Below are positions 42,712 to 51,300 of a stretch of DNA of 64,000 nt, piece by piece (the stretch's first letter is position 1; every line of letters starts with the position of its first letter). The position numbers and the translations under genes are program-made. Under the pieces are notes generated by a model that was given only the letters and a program-made list of their open reading frames with translations, was not told the DNA's origin and ran no database searches. The stretch comes from VFBF01 sp033764865 (lineage in GTDB: Bacteria; Pseudomonadota; Alphaproteobacteria; Caulobacterales; Aquidulcibacteraceae). The stretch covers positions 68,033-132,032 of the forward strand of contig JANRIM010000111.1 of the NCBI GenBank assembly GCA_033764865.1, written 5' to 3'.

Positions 42712-43337
42712 CAGCGACGCCGGAAATCGTAGGGAGCCGGGCTTGGGGTCCGGAAGGCATAGGTTCCGTCTGGCCGGCGACCCTGCTCCTGGTACAAGAC
42801 GCCCGTCGGCATGACCGTGATGCGGATGTCGACGCTCACATCGCCCCTCCGACAGGTGTCGGGGTCAGTCTGGGCGTTCCACGCCCCGCGGCCGGACGCC
42901 GTTACGGAGAGGGCGCAGGCCGGGTCTGGGGTGGTTACGTCGTCGCGCGACAAGGTGGTGAACGCGGCCGGGCCTGCCCCCGCGAACCGTTCCGGCGTCG
43001 CAAGGTCGACGATATCGAGCCGGACCCCGCCGGCGTCCGACCGGAAGAGCCAGAGTCTTTGCCGGGTGACTGCGCCCTCCAGCGACTTCCACTCCGCATA
43101 GACGGCCGCAGGCCCCAACGCCCTGGCTTCCACGGGCGTGAAGGTCACGGCCTGCGCATCCAGCCAGTCGTCCTCCGGGTCGCCGGGCGCGTCTTTCATG
43201 TCTGCCGGGGCGCCTGCGTACTGGACGGAGTTGTCGTACCGACCCGCGATGGCCGCAGGGTAGACGGCCAGATCGTCTCCGGTCGGGCCCGAGGCGCAGC
43301 CGGCGACAAGGAGCAGGGCGGCGAGGAGAGGTCTCAT
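42711..43337 (-). CDS. Lipoprotein, possibly CpcT/CpeT-like fold
   Basis: 208 residues; signal peptide MRPLLAALLLVAGC with lipobox Cys14. The mature part has AGRYDNSVQY, VYAEWKSLEGAVTRQRLWLF and AFTTL, which recall the CpcT/CpeT beta-barrel (GRYDN, RQRLY), a family of phycobilin lyases but also non-photosynthetic lipoproteins. The identity is tentative. It is the first gene of a minus-strand run with the crotonase and CoA-transferase. Confidence 0.68.
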   Translation of the reverse strand: MRPLLAALLLVAGCASGPTGDDLAVYPAAIAGRYDNSVQYAGAPADMKDAPGDPEDDWLDAQAVTFTPVEARALGPAAVYAEWKSLEGAVTRQRLWLFRSDAGGVRLDIVDLATPERFAGAGPAAFTTLSRDDVTTPDPACALSVTASGRGAWNAQTDPDTCRRGDVSVDIRITVMPTGVLYQEQGRRPDGTYAFRTPSPAPYDFRRR

Positions 43338-43430
43338 TGCGGCAGGCTTCCCGTGGTGGGCGGCGTTTGTCCAGAGGCCAGCGTGCGCTTCCCAACCGGC
43401 GTTTGCCCGCTAAAAGGAGGGGGAAATCCG

Positions 43431-43502
43431 GGGCGGTTAGCTCAGCGGTAGAGCGTCTCGTTTACACCGAGAGGGTCGGCGGTTCGATCCCGTCACCGCC
43501 CA
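43431..43502 (+). tRNA. tRNA-Val (anticodon TAC)
   Basis: Acceptor arms GGGCGGT (43431-43437) and ACCGCCC (43495-43501) pair fully. The anticodon arm TCTCG/CGAGA encloses TTTACAC, giving TAC at 43463-43465. T arm GCGGTTCGATCCCGT. After the discriminator A the genome reads CCG, so the CCA end is not encoded. Confidence 0.96.
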
Positions 43503-43574
43503 CCGATTTCACCGATGGGGCGCCATCCCGCTTGACCGGGGAATCCCGAAGCCCTATCCCGCCCGCTCCCCATT

Positions 43575-43651
<77 letters not shown>

Positions 43652-43770
43652 TTCCTTTTCTGTCCTTCGCAAGCGCAGCACGGTTGCCCTTCCAGGGCCC
43701 CGCGCGTAGCTTCCGGCCTGCTTTTTCGGGGCCCGAGGCCCTGATTCCCGCATTCGGAACGGAGCCGCCC

Positions 43771-44136
43771 ATGCAGGGCCTACTTGTCGAGTATCTCCCG
43801 ATCGTCGTGTTTCTCGCCATCGCCGCGGCGATGGGGGCCGGTTTCATGATCGCGGCGTGGGCGCTCGCGCCCGCAAACCCGGACAAAGAGAAGGTTTCGG
43901 CCTACGAATGCGGGTTCAACGCCTTCGATGACGCCCGCATGAAGTTCGACGTCCGGTTTTATCTCGTGTCGATCCTGTTCATCATCTTCGACCTTGAAGT
44001 GGCGTTCCTGTTTCCATGGGCGATCACGCTGGACCAGGGCAGTCTCTTCGCCTTCTGGTCCATGATGGCGTTCCTGGGCGTGCTTACGGTGGGCTTCATC
44101 TACGAGTGGAAGAAGGGCGCGCTGGAATGGGAGTGA
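43771..44136 (+). CDS. nuoA: NADH-quinone oxidoreductase subunit A
   Basis: Small membrane subunit of complex I, 121 residues with three membrane helices (about 6-30, 65-85, 92-112). YECGFNAFDDAR is the conserved loop carrying the Cys that cycles with complex I activation, and FYLVSILFIIFDLEVAFLFPW is the signature helix region. It is the first gene of the nuo operon; 119 bases upstream separate it from tRNA-Asp. Confidence 0.97.
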   Translation: MQGLLVEYLPIVVFLAIAAAMGAGFMIAAWALAPANPDKEKVSAYECGFNAFDDARMKFDVRFYLVSILFIIFDLEVAFLFPWAITLDQGSLFAFWSMMAFLGVLTVGFIYEWKKGALEWE

Positions 44137-44690
44137 TCGTTCCCGCAGGCGCCGGCGGCAGGGCGGGCGTTGAAGGCGGTTTTCCGGTCAAGCCGGACGA
44201 CCCGTTCTACACAGGCCTAAGCAATGAGCTGGCGGACAAGGGCTTTCTCGTGGCCGCCGCCGATGATCTCGTCACGTGGGCGCGCACGGGATCACTCATG
44301 TGGATGACCTTCGGCCTCGCCTGCTGCGCCGTGGAAATGATGCACATGTCGATGCCGCGATACGACGCTGAGCGGTTCGGCTTCGCGCCGCGCGCCAGCC
44401 CACGCCAGTCCGACGTCATGATCGTCGCCGGCACGCTGACCAACAAGATGGCCCCGGCCCTGCGCAAGGTCTACGACCAGATGCCCAACCCTCGCTATGT
44501 GATTTCGATGGGATCGTGCGCAAACGGCGGCGGCTACTACCACTACTCGTACGCCGTCGTCCGAGGATGCGATCGGGTGGTGCCCGTCGACATCTATGTG
44601 CCGGGTTGCCCGCCGACGGCCGAAGCCCTCCTGTACGGCGTCCTCGCCCTCCAAAAGAAGATCCGCCGCGAGGGGACGATCGAACGATGA
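44127..44690 (+). CDS. nuoB: NADH-quinone oxidoreductase subunit B
   Basis: Carries the N2 [4Fe-4S] cluster next to the quinone site. It has 187 residues from the ATG at 44127; a GTG at 44133 would also work. The cluster ligands are in GLACCAVEMM, MGSCANGGGYY and VPGCPPTAEAL. The N-terminal 30 residues are longer and Gly-rich than in E. coli NuoB. It overlaps nuoA and nuoC. Confidence 0.97.
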   Translation: MGVIVPAGAGGRAGVEGGFPVKPDDPFYTGLSNELADKGFLVAAADDLVTWARTGSLMWMTFGLACCAVEMMHMSMPRYDAERFGFAPRASPRQSDVMIVAGTLTNKMAPALRKVYDQMPNPRYVISMGSCANGGGYYHYSYAVVRGCDRVVPVDIYVPGCPPTAEALLYGVLALQKKIRREGTIER

Positions 44691-45310
44691 GCAACGCCGT
44701 GGCGCCCCTTTCGCCGCTTGACGAACTGGCGATGCATGTCACGCAGGCCATGGCCGGCGCCGTGGAGGAGCACGTGGTCGCCTTCGGCGAACTCACTCTG
44801 GTGGCGAAGGCCGACCAGGTTCTCCCGCTCCTGACCTTCCTGCGCGACGATCCGCGGTGTCAGTTCCAGACTCTCGTGGACCTGTGCGGTGTGGATTATC
44901 CGGAGCGGGCCCAGCGGTTCGACGTGGTCTATCACCTCCTGTCGATGCGCAAGAATCGCCGCGTCCGCGTGAAGATCCAGATCGACGAGGCCACGCCTGC
45001 GCCGAGCGCCATCGGCGTGTTTCCGGCCGCAGGTTGGTACGAGCGGGAAGCCTTCGACATGTACGGTATCCTCTTTGAGGGACATCCCGATCTGCGCCGT
45101 CTCCTGACGGACTACGGCTTCCAGGGGTTCCCGCTCAGGAAGGACTTCCCCCTGACGGGCCATGTTGAAGTGCGGTACGACCCCGATCAACAGCGTGTGG
45201 TCTATGAGCCGGTCAAGCTGGCCCAGGCGTACCGAAACTTCGACTTTCTCTCTCCGTGGGAGGGCATGTCGGACCAATTACCCGGCGATGAGAAGGCGAG
45301 CAGAGGCTGA
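44687..45310 (+). CDS. nuoC: NADH-quinone oxidoreductase subunit C
   Basis: 30-kDa-type subunit of the peripheral arm, 207 residues, separate from NuoD. The LVDLCGVDYPER region and the signature EREAFDMYGILFEGHPDLRRLLTDYGF, then HPLRKDFPL-type sequence, are clear. The N-terminal ATG overlaps the nuoB stop. Confidence 0.96.
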   Translation: MSNAVAPLSPLDELAMHVTQAMAGAVEEHVVAFGELTLVAKADQVLPLLTFLRDDPRCQFQTLVDLCGVDYPERAQRFDVVYHLLSMRKNRRVRVKIQIDEATPAPSAIGVFPAAGWYEREAFDMYGILFEGHPDLRRLLTDYGFQGFPLRKDFPLTGHVEVRYDPDQQRVVYEPVKLAQAYRNFDFLSPWEGMSDQLPGDEKASRG

Positions 45311-45312
45311 CC

Positions 45313-46524
45313 ATGGCGGACGATGCCACCCAACTGCCGACGGCGCCGGAAGAAAAGCGTACGTTCACCATCAATTTCGGCCCGCAGCATCCGGCGGCGC
45401 ACGGTGTGCTGCGTCTCGTGCTTGAGCTCGACGGCGAGGTGGTTGAGCGCGTCGATCCCCACATCGGGCTTCTCCACCGCGGCACGGAAAAGCTGATCGA
45501 GTACAAGACCTACCTGCAGGCGATCCCGTACTTCGACCGGCTCGACTACGTCGCCCCGATGAACCAGGAGCATGCGTTTTGCCTCGCCATCGAGCGCATG
45601 CTGGGCATCGAGGTGCCGCGGAGGGCTTCGATCATCCGGGTGCTGTACTGCGAGATCGGCCGTATCCTGAATCATCTGCTGAACGTCACGACGCAGGCGA
45701 TGGACGTGGGCGCGCTGACGCCTCCGCTGTGGGGCTTCGAAGAGCGCGAGAAGCTGATGATCTTCTACGAGCGTGCGTCGGGGTCGCGCATGCACGCCAA
45801 CTACGTGCGCCCCGGCGGCGTACACCAGGATCTCCCGTCGCAGCTCATCGCCGACATCAAGACCTGGTGCGAGGAGTTTCCCCGCGCGCTCGACGACATC
45901 GACAACCTTCTGACCGACAATCGCATCTTCAAGCAGCGCAACGTCGATATCGGCGTGGTCTCGCCGGAGGAAGCGACGGCGTGGGGCTTTTCCGGCGTTA
46001 TGGTGCGGGGATCTGGGATGGCGTGGGATCTGCGCCGGGCGCAGCCCTACGAGATCTATAGCGAGCTCCAGTTCAGGGTTCCCGTCGGCAAGAACGGCGA
46101 TTGCTACGACCGTTACCTGTGTCGCATGGAGGAAATGCGCGAAAGCGTGCGGATCATGGAGCAGTGCTGTGCGCTGCTCGCCACCACGGCCGGGCCCGTC
46201 CTGCCGGAGCGGTCGAAGGTGGCGCCTCCGCGCCGCGGCGAGATGAAGAGCTCGATGGAGGCCCTCATCCACCACTTCAAGCTCTACACCGAGGGCTTCC
46301 ATGTGGGACCGGGCGAGGTTTACGCCTCGGTCGAGGCGCCTAAGGGCGAGTTCGGGGTCTATCTCGTCGCCGACGGCTCAAACCGTCCGTACCGCCTCAA
46401 GATCAAGGCGCCGGGCTTCGCGCACCTTCAGGCGATGGACTGGATGAACAAGGGGCACATGCTCGCCGACGTCTCCGCCATCCTCGGATCGCTCGATATC
46501 GTTTTCGGCGAAGTGGATCGGTGA
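45313..46524 (+). CDS. nuoD: NADH-quinone oxidoreductase subunit D
   Basis: 49-kDa-type subunit that lines the quinone pocket. It has 403 residues. NFGPQHPAAHGVLRL, HIGLLHRGTEKL, RLDYVAPMNQEH and HFKLYTEGFHV are the family motifs. Its stop overlaps the start of a SnoaL-like gene (GTGA), so translation continues into the accessory gene. Confidence 0.97.
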   Translation: MADDATQLPTAPEEKRTFTINFGPQHPAAHGVLRLVLELDGEVVERVDPHIGLLHRGTEKLIEYKTYLQAIPYFDRLDYVAPMNQEHAFCLAIERMLGIEVPRRASIIRVLYCEIGRILNHLLNVTTQAMDVGALTPPLWGFEEREKLMIFYERASGSRMHANYVRPGGVHQDLPSQLIADIKTWCEEFPRALDDIDNLLTDNRIFKQRNVDIGVVSPEEATAWGFSGVMVRGSGMAWDLRRAQPYEIYSELQFRVPVGKNGDCYDRYLCRMEEMRESVRIMEQCCALLATTAGPVLPERSKVAPPRRGEMKSSMEALIHHFKLYTEGFHVGPGEVYASVEAPKGEFGVYLVADGSNRPYRLKIKAPGFAHLQAMDWMNKGHMLADVSAILGSLDIVFGEVDR

Positions 46525-46856
46525 GGACGCCCGGGGAGGTCGCCCAGGCCCAGCTTGAAGCCTACAACGCCCATGACCCCGCAGCGCTCGCCGCCTGCTT
46601 CACCGTCGACTGTGAAATCAGCGATTTGTTCGGCGCCGTGACGGGGCGGGGGCGTGAGGCGGTGCGGGCCCGGTACGAGGCACTCTTTCAGCAGTATCCG
46701 CGCAATCGCGCCGTCGTTCTGCATCGGATCGTGGTGGGCGCGACGGTGATCGACCACGAGGATATCGACCGCGCCCCGGGCGGGGAGCGGTTTGAGGCCG
46801 TCGCGATCTACCGCGTGACGGACGGGTTGATTTCCCACATGAGCCTTGCGCGCTAG
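46521..46856 (+). CDS. SnoaL-like (NTF2 fold) protein, copy 1 in the nuo operon
   Basis: 111 residues from a GTG overlapping the nuoD stop. AQLEAYNAHDPAALAACFT and VTGRGREAVRARYEALFQ match the steroid-isomerase/SnoaL fold, which has many unrelated functions. No catalytic residues can be assigned. It is one of two related genes between nuoD and nuoE. Confidence 0.8.
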   Translation: MRTPGEVAQAQLEAYNAHDPAALAACFTVDCEISDLFGAVTGRGREAVRARYEALFQQYPRNRAVVLHRIVVGATVIDHEDIDRAPGGERFEAVAIYRVTDGLISHMSLAR

Positions 46857-46942
46857 CCGTCGTCTTCGGGTCGTCCCCAGCATGGACGCGAATCTAGGTT
46901 GCAGCGCTTGACGCAGGGCTCGCCGCGGATGATCGCAGGCGC

Positions 46943-47287
46943 ATGCGCCGGCTCCCCGACACGCCCCTCGTCACCGTCCAGAAGTTCGCGGAGGCCGTGA
47001 ACAGGCATGATCTGGACGCCCTCACGGTATTGGTGGCCGCCAACTGCGTCGTGGCGGCGTTCAACGGGGGAACAGAAACGGTCGGCGCGCCAGCCATGCA
47101 GGCCCAGTTCGCGGCGTTGTTCGAGGAACGTCCCAAGGCGCGCCTAGGGGTGTCGGGTCGGATGTCGCAAGGCGATGTGGTGGCGCAGCACGAGACGATC
47201 AGTCGCGGGCTGTCCGTCATCGAGCGCCGGATCGCCCTCTACACCGTCCTGCATGAGAAAATCGTCCGGGTGGACGTCATCCGTTAG
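46943..47287 (+). CDS. SnoaL-like (NTF2 fold) protein, copy 2 in the nuo operon
   Basis: 114 residues. VQKFAEAVNRHDLDALTVLVAANC and APAMQAQFAALFEERP parallel the first copy (NAHDPAALAACF, REAVRARYEALFQ), so the pair probably arose by duplication although the remainder has diverged. It starts 86 bases after copy 1 and ends 84 bases before nuoE. Function unknown. Confidence 0.75.
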   Translation: MRRLPDTPLVTVQKFAEAVNRHDLDALTVLVAANCVVAAFNGGTETVGAPAMQAQFAALFEERPKARLGVSGRMSQGDVVAQHETISRGLSVIERRIALYTVLHEKIVRVDVIR

Positions 47288-47314
47288 GGCCCGTCGGCGG
47301 CGCCCGCCCATCCC

Positions 47315-47343
47315 GTGACAAACTGGCCGTGGCGCTGCTATGG
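47315..47343 (+). promoter_or_regulatory. Candidate internal promoter before nuoE
   Basis: GTGACA at 47315-47320 and CTATGG at 47338-47343, spaced by 17 bases, match 5/6 of TTGACA and resemble the alphaproteobacterial -10. It lies about 29 bases before the nuoE ATG. It would allow the remaining nuo genes to be transcribed independently of nuoA-D. Confidence 0.4.
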
Positions 47344-47371
47344 CCGGGCTGCATATTTGGGATCTCCTTCG

Positions 47372-48028
47372 ATGTCCGTCCGCCGCCTCAGCCCAGATCA
47401 GCCGTCCTCGTTCGCCTTTCAGCCAGCCGTGCTGGAGAAGGCGGCCCGGTGGCTTTCGAAGTACCCGGCCGAGCGCCGGCAATCGGCGATCATTCCTCTT
47501 CTCTGGCTGGTGCAGAAGCAGGATGGCTGGGTGTCGGAGCCGGCCATCCGCACGCTCGCAGAGATGCTGGGCATGCCGCTGATCAGGGTTCTTGAGGTCG
47601 CGACCTTTTATACGATGTTCCATCTCGCGCCTGTGGGTAAGCACCACCTCCAGCTGTGCGGGACGACGCCGTGTGCGCTGCGCGGCGCGGACGATCTGAA
47701 AAAGGTCTGTCGCAGCCGCTTCGGCGAGAAATTCCACGTCACGGCCGACGGCATGTTTTCGTGGGAAGAAGTGGAATGCCTTGGAGCCTGCGTGAACGCT
47801 CCCGTGGTGGCGATCGACGATCTCTACTACGAGGATCTCTCGCCGGACGACCTGGAGAAGCTGATCGACGCGTTGAGTCGCGGAGAGCGCATCACGCCGG
47901 GGTCCGCGCGTGGTCGCCAGACGTCGGCGCCCGAAGGCGGCGCGCTGACCCTGACCGACCCCAGCCTCTATGACGGCTCTTTGGCCGCGCCGATCACGTT
48001 GCCGAACCTGCCTGAGGCCGCGTCGTGA
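47372..48028 (+). CDS. nuoE: NADH-quinone oxidoreductase subunit E
   Basis: 24-kDa-type subunit carrying the N1a [2Fe-2S] cluster. It has 218 residues from the ATG at 47372. The cluster ligands are in CGTTPC and ECLGAC; YPAERRQSAIIPLLWLVQ and EVATFYTMF are family motifs. A C-terminal extension of about 40 residues lies beyond the usual core. Confidence 0.96.
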   Translation: MSVRRLSPDQPSSFAFQPAVLEKAARWLSKYPAERRQSAIIPLLWLVQKQDGWVSEPAIRTLAEMLGMPLIRVLEVATFYTMFHLAPVGKHHLQLCGTTPCALRGADDLKKVCRSRFGEKFHVTADGMFSWEEVECLGACVNAPVVAIDDLYYEDLSPDDLEKLIDALSRGERITPGSARGRQTSAPEGGALTLTDPSLYDGSLAAPITLPNLPEAAS

Positions 48029-48261
48029 CCAGTGAGCCGCCGCCTCCTGATCCAAAGCCCTCGCGGACGCCGAAGCCCATCATGATCGGCGGCGGGTTCG
48101 TGTTCGTGTACGCGGTCCTGGCGGTCGCGTTTGCAGGCTCGGCGATCTACCTGATGGTCGCGCGGGGCGCGCCGGTCTCATCGCCCCAGGTGCTTGTCTC
48201 CGGCCTGGGCGCGCTCTGGTTTTCGGCCCGCACGGCCTTGGCCCTGGCCAAGAAAGGGTGA
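48025..48261 (+). CDS. Small two-helix membrane protein
   Basis: 78 residues from a GTG overlapping the nuoE stop. A Pro-rich N-terminus (PPPPDPKPSRTPKP) is followed by membrane helices at about 20-45 and 52-73. Alphaproteobacterial nuo operons often carry short membrane proteins here; their role in complex I is unknown to me. Confidence 0.65.
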   Translation: MTSEPPPPDPKPSRTPKPIMIGGGFVFVYAVLAVAFAGSAIYLMVARGAPVSSPQVLVSGLGALWFSARTALALAKKG

Positions 48262-48265
48262 GGCC

Positions 48266-48550
48266 ATGACAGCCGCGCCGCCCCCGAAACTGGACACCCA
48301 GGAAGGCCGGGACGCCTATCGTCGGGAACTGAGGCGAGTCGCCCAGCCCTTGCGGCTGAGCGGTCTGGGCATCGTCATCACCGGCGCGCTGCTCGCCATC
48401 GCCAGCCGGTTCGCCGCCGCGGCGTTTCCGCCCTGGATCGACACCGTGATCTTCGCGCTGCTCGGCATCGGGTGGGCGATCCTCATTTATGTAATCTATC
48501 TCCGCTCCCGGTATCATCGCCGCCGCATGGCGGGCGTCGAGGGTAAGTGA
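48266..48550 (+). CDS. Small membrane protein
   Basis: 94 residues from the ATG at 48266. A charged N-terminal segment (QEGRDAYRRELRRVAQPLRL) precedes two membrane helices, about 33-51 and 57-78, and a basic tail (RSRYHRRRMAG). It overlaps the nuoF GTG option. Function unknown; the operon position suggests complex I assembly or membrane-arm support, which is inference. Confidence 0.65.
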   Translation: MTAAPPPKLDTQEGRDAYRRELRRVAQPLRLSGLGIVITGALLAIASRFAAAAFPPWIDTVIFALLGIGWAILIYVIYLRSRYHRRRMAGVEGK

Positions 48551-48552
48551 CC

Positions 48553-49857
48553 ATGCTCGCTGACAAGGACCGAATCTTCCTTAACCTCTACGGCCACAAG
48601 GGCGCAGACCTGGAGTCCGCCAAGCGGCGGGGGGCGTGGAACGGCACGGCCGACATGATCGCCGCCGGGCGGGACTGGATCATCACGCAGGTGAAGGCGA
48701 GTGGCCTGCGCGGCCGCGGAGGGGCTGGCTTTCCCACCGGCCTGAAATGGTCCTTCATGCCCAAGCAGGTGACCGACCGCCCGCACTACCTGGTCGTGAA
48801 CGCCGACGAATCCGAACCGGGGACCTGCAAAGACCGCGACATCATGCGCCACGATCCGCATCTGCTCATCGAGGGGTGCCTTGTGGCGTCGTTCGCGATG
48901 CAGGCGCACGTCTGCTATATCTATATCCGGGGCGAGTACGTGGCCGAGCGCGAAGCGCTGGAAGCGGCGATCAGGGAGGCTTACGCCGCGAGGTTGATCG
49001 GCAAGGGCAACATCCACGGCTGGGATTTCGATTGCTACGTGCATCACGGCGCCGGCGCCTACATCTGCGGAGAAGAGACTGCGCTGCTGGAAAGCCTTGA
49101 GGGCAAGAAGGGCCAGCCGCGCCTAAAGCCGCCTTTCCCCGCCAACGCGGGCCTTTATGGTTGCCCGACCACGGTCAACAACGTGGAATCGATCGCTGTG
49201 GCCCCTACGATCCTGCGGCGGGGCGCCCAATGGTTCGCCGGCATCGGCCGGCCGAACAACACGGGCACGAAGGTTTTCTGCGTATCGGGCCATGTGAACA
49301 AGCCCTGCAACGTCGAGGAGGCGATGAGCATTCCCCTCCGCACATTGCTGGAGGAGCATTGCGGCGGCGTGATCGGCGGCTGGGGCAATCTGAAGGCGGT
49401 CATTCCGGGCGGGTCATCCGTGCGCATGATCACGGCCGCCATGGCCGAGGAAGCGCTGATGGATTTCGACAGCCTTTCGGCGATGAAGTCCGGCCTCGGG
49501 ACCGCGGCGGTGATCGTGATGGACCAGTCCACCGACGTGGTTCGCGCCATCACGCGCATCGCCTACTTCTACAAGCATGAAAGTTGCGGCCAGTGCACGC
49601 CGTGCCGCGAAGGCACGGGCTGGATGTGGCGCGTCCTTGAGCGCATGGCGCGTGGCGAGGCCGAGCACCGCGAAATCGATCTGCTGCTGGACGTCGCGGG
49701 TCAGGTGGAAGGCCACACGATCTGCGCGCTGGGCGATGCGGCGGCGTGGCCTGTCCAGGGCCTGATCCGTCACTTCCGCCACGAGATCGAGGAGCGAATC
49801 GACAGGTACCGCTCGGCAAAAGGCGTGCACGCCGTGAAGATGGTGGCGGCGGAATAG
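48553..49857 (+). CDS. nuoF: NADH-quinone oxidoreductase subunit F
   Basis: 51-kDa-type subunit binding NADH, FMN and cluster N3. The ATG at 48553 gives 434 residues; a GTG at 48547 is also possible. GRGGAGFPTGLKWSFM (NADH site), GAGAYICGEETALLES (FMN) and ESCGQCTPCREGT (N3 cysteines) are present. It is followed, after 11 bases, by the DUF3291 gene. Confidence 0.97.
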   Translation: MLADKDRIFLNLYGHKGADLESAKRRGAWNGTADMIAAGRDWIITQVKASGLRGRGGAGFPTGLKWSFMPKQVTDRPHYLVVNADESEPGTCKDRDIMRHDPHLLIEGCLVASFAMQAHVCYIYIRGEYVAEREALEAAIREAYAARLIGKGNIHGWDFDCYVHHGAGAYICGEETALLESLEGKKGQPRLKPPFPANAGLYGCPTTVNNVESIAVAPTILRRGAQWFAGIGRPNNTGTKVFCVSGHVNKPCNVEEAMSIPLRTLLEEHCGGVIGGWGNLKAVIPGGSSVRMITAAMAEEALMDFDSLSAMKSGLGTAAVIVMDQSTDVVRAITRIAYFYKHESCGQCTPCREGTGWMWRVLERMARGEAEHREIDLLLDVAGQVEGHTICALGDAAAWPVQGLIRHFRHEIEERIDRYRSAKGVHAVKMVAAE

Positions 49858-49868
49858 GGAGGAAGGTC

Positions 49869-50330
49869 ATGCACCTCGCGCAGTTAAATGTGGGTCGTCT
49901 GCTCTATCCGCAAGATGATCCGCGCGTCGCGGAGTTCATGGACAACCTCAATCTGGTGAACGGCATCGCCGAACGATCTCCCGGCTTTGTCTGGCGCTTC
50001 ACGGACGAAACCGGCGCGGCGACCAACACCACGCCGTTCGACGACGATCCCGACATGTTGATCAACCTGACGGTGTGGGAGAGCGCCGAGACGCTGGAGC
50101 ACTTCGTCTACAAGACGCTGCACCAGCGCTTCTACAACAAGCGCCACCACTGGTTCGACCCGACGGTGACGCCGCGTCTGGTGATGTGGTGGATTCCCGA
50201 GGGTACGCTGCCTACCCCGAAAGAGGCGGTCGCGCGCTGGCGCAAGCTGCGCGCGGAAGGGCCGAGCGCCGAGGCGTTCGGATGGGAAGGCGTCGCGCAG
50301 GCGGACCTGTGGAAAACCGCCCGCTGCTAG
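49869..50330 (+). CDS. DUF3291 family protein
   Basis: 153 residues. HLAQLNVGRLLYPQDDPRV, GFVWRF, LTVWESAETLEHFVYKTLH and WFDPTVTPRLVMWW are typical of this antibiotic-biosynthesis-monooxygenase-like family; no function is established for it here. It lies inside the nuo operon between nuoF and nuoG, immediately before a minus-strand esterase (1 base between the ends). Confidence 0.84.
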   Translation: MHLAQLNVGRLLYPQDDPRVAEFMDNLNLVNGIAERSPGFVWRFTDETGAATNTTPFDDDPDMLINLTVWESAETLEHFVYKTLHQRFYNKRHHWFDPTVTPRLVMWWIPEGTLPTPKEAVARWRKLRAEGPSAEAFGWEGVAQADLWKTARC

Positions 50331-50331
50331 C

Positions 50332-51183
50332 TTAGCGCGCCGCCTCCCGGGCGAACCGCGTGACGTCATCAAGGAGCGTGGAGCGGCTGCGGAACGGTCG
50401 CGAAAGGGCGAGCACGGCCCCCCGGTGATCCATCCCGGGATAGATCTTCGTCTCCACCCGCCCGCCGGCATTCCGCACGCGGTCCGCCAGCCGCTGCACA
50501 TTGCGCGGTCGCACCGTGGCGTCGGCGTCGCCGTGGAGAAGTAGCAGCGGGGGGGCGTCGGCGCGGGCGAAAGTCACGGGCTGTGTCTGCAGCGGGTCTG
50601 GGAACTGGCCGAACGCGTTCTCCGAGACGGGCGTGTCCCAGGGATAGAAGTCATAGGGGCCGGCGATCCCGATCGCCCCGCGGATGACCTGCTGAGGCAC
50701 CCCGGCCTTGTCGATGAACTGCCGGTCAAGCGCCAGCATGAGCGCGTTGTAGGCGCCGGCGGAGTGTCCGATCAGGACGATCCTGTCCGGGTCTCCGCCG
50801 AAGCGGGCGGCGTTGTCGCGCACCCAGCGGAGAGCGGCTGCGCCGTCGTCCACGAACGCGGGAAACACAACTTCCGGCACCAGCCTGTAGTCCGGGATCA
50901 CCGTCAGGAACCCCTGCGCCGCCAGCGCCCGTCCGACCCAAGCATAGTCCTGCCGGCGGCCCGACGCCCAGCTGCCGCCGTAGATGAACACCATGACGGG
51001 CTTGGCCTCCGCGCCGCCGGCTCCGGGATAGACGTCGAGCCGCTGCCGCGGCTCCGGCCCATAGGCGATGTCCGTGGTCACGCGGCCCGCCGCAGGATCC
51101 TTGGGCACAGCGGTGTTGAACAGGGCGAGCGGCGAACAGGCCGCCGTCAGGAATGCCAGCATCGCAGTGATCCAAACCCTCAT
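50332..51183 (-). CDS. Alpha/beta hydrolase lipoprotein (BD-FAE/carboxylesterase-like)
   Basis: 283 residues. The signal peptide ends in a lipobox LTAAC (Cys16), so the enzyme should sit in the envelope. The hydrolase core has HXGG-like YGGSW, the nucleophile in GHSAGAYNA, Asp in HGDADATV and His in GMDHRGAV. The substrate is unknown; esters of small molecules are likely. It is on the strand opposite to nuo, so it is an insertion in the cluster. Confidence 0.86.
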   Translation of the reverse strand: MRVWITAMLAFLTAACSPLALFNTAVPKDPAAGRVTTDIAYGPEPRQRLDVYPGAGGAEAKPVMVFIYGGSWASGRRQDYAWVGRALAAQGFLTVIPDYRLVPEVVFPAFVDDGAAALRWVRDNAARFGGDPDRIVLIGHSAGAYNALMLALDRQFIDKAGVPQQVIRGAIGIAGPYDFYPWDTPVSENAFGQFPDPLQTQPVTFARADAPPLLLLHGDADATVRPRNVQRLADRVRNAGGRVETKIYPGMDHRGAVLALSRPFRSRSTLLDDVTRFAREAAR

Positions 51184-51300
51184 TGTCGTCTCCGGCCGTG
51201 GTCGCGGTTCCTACGCACGCCTGCACGCCGCTGGATGAAACTTCCGGCGCCGCCGACGGTTTCGCTGGCGCCCGCGGGGGCGGCGTTCCATAGCCTTCCC

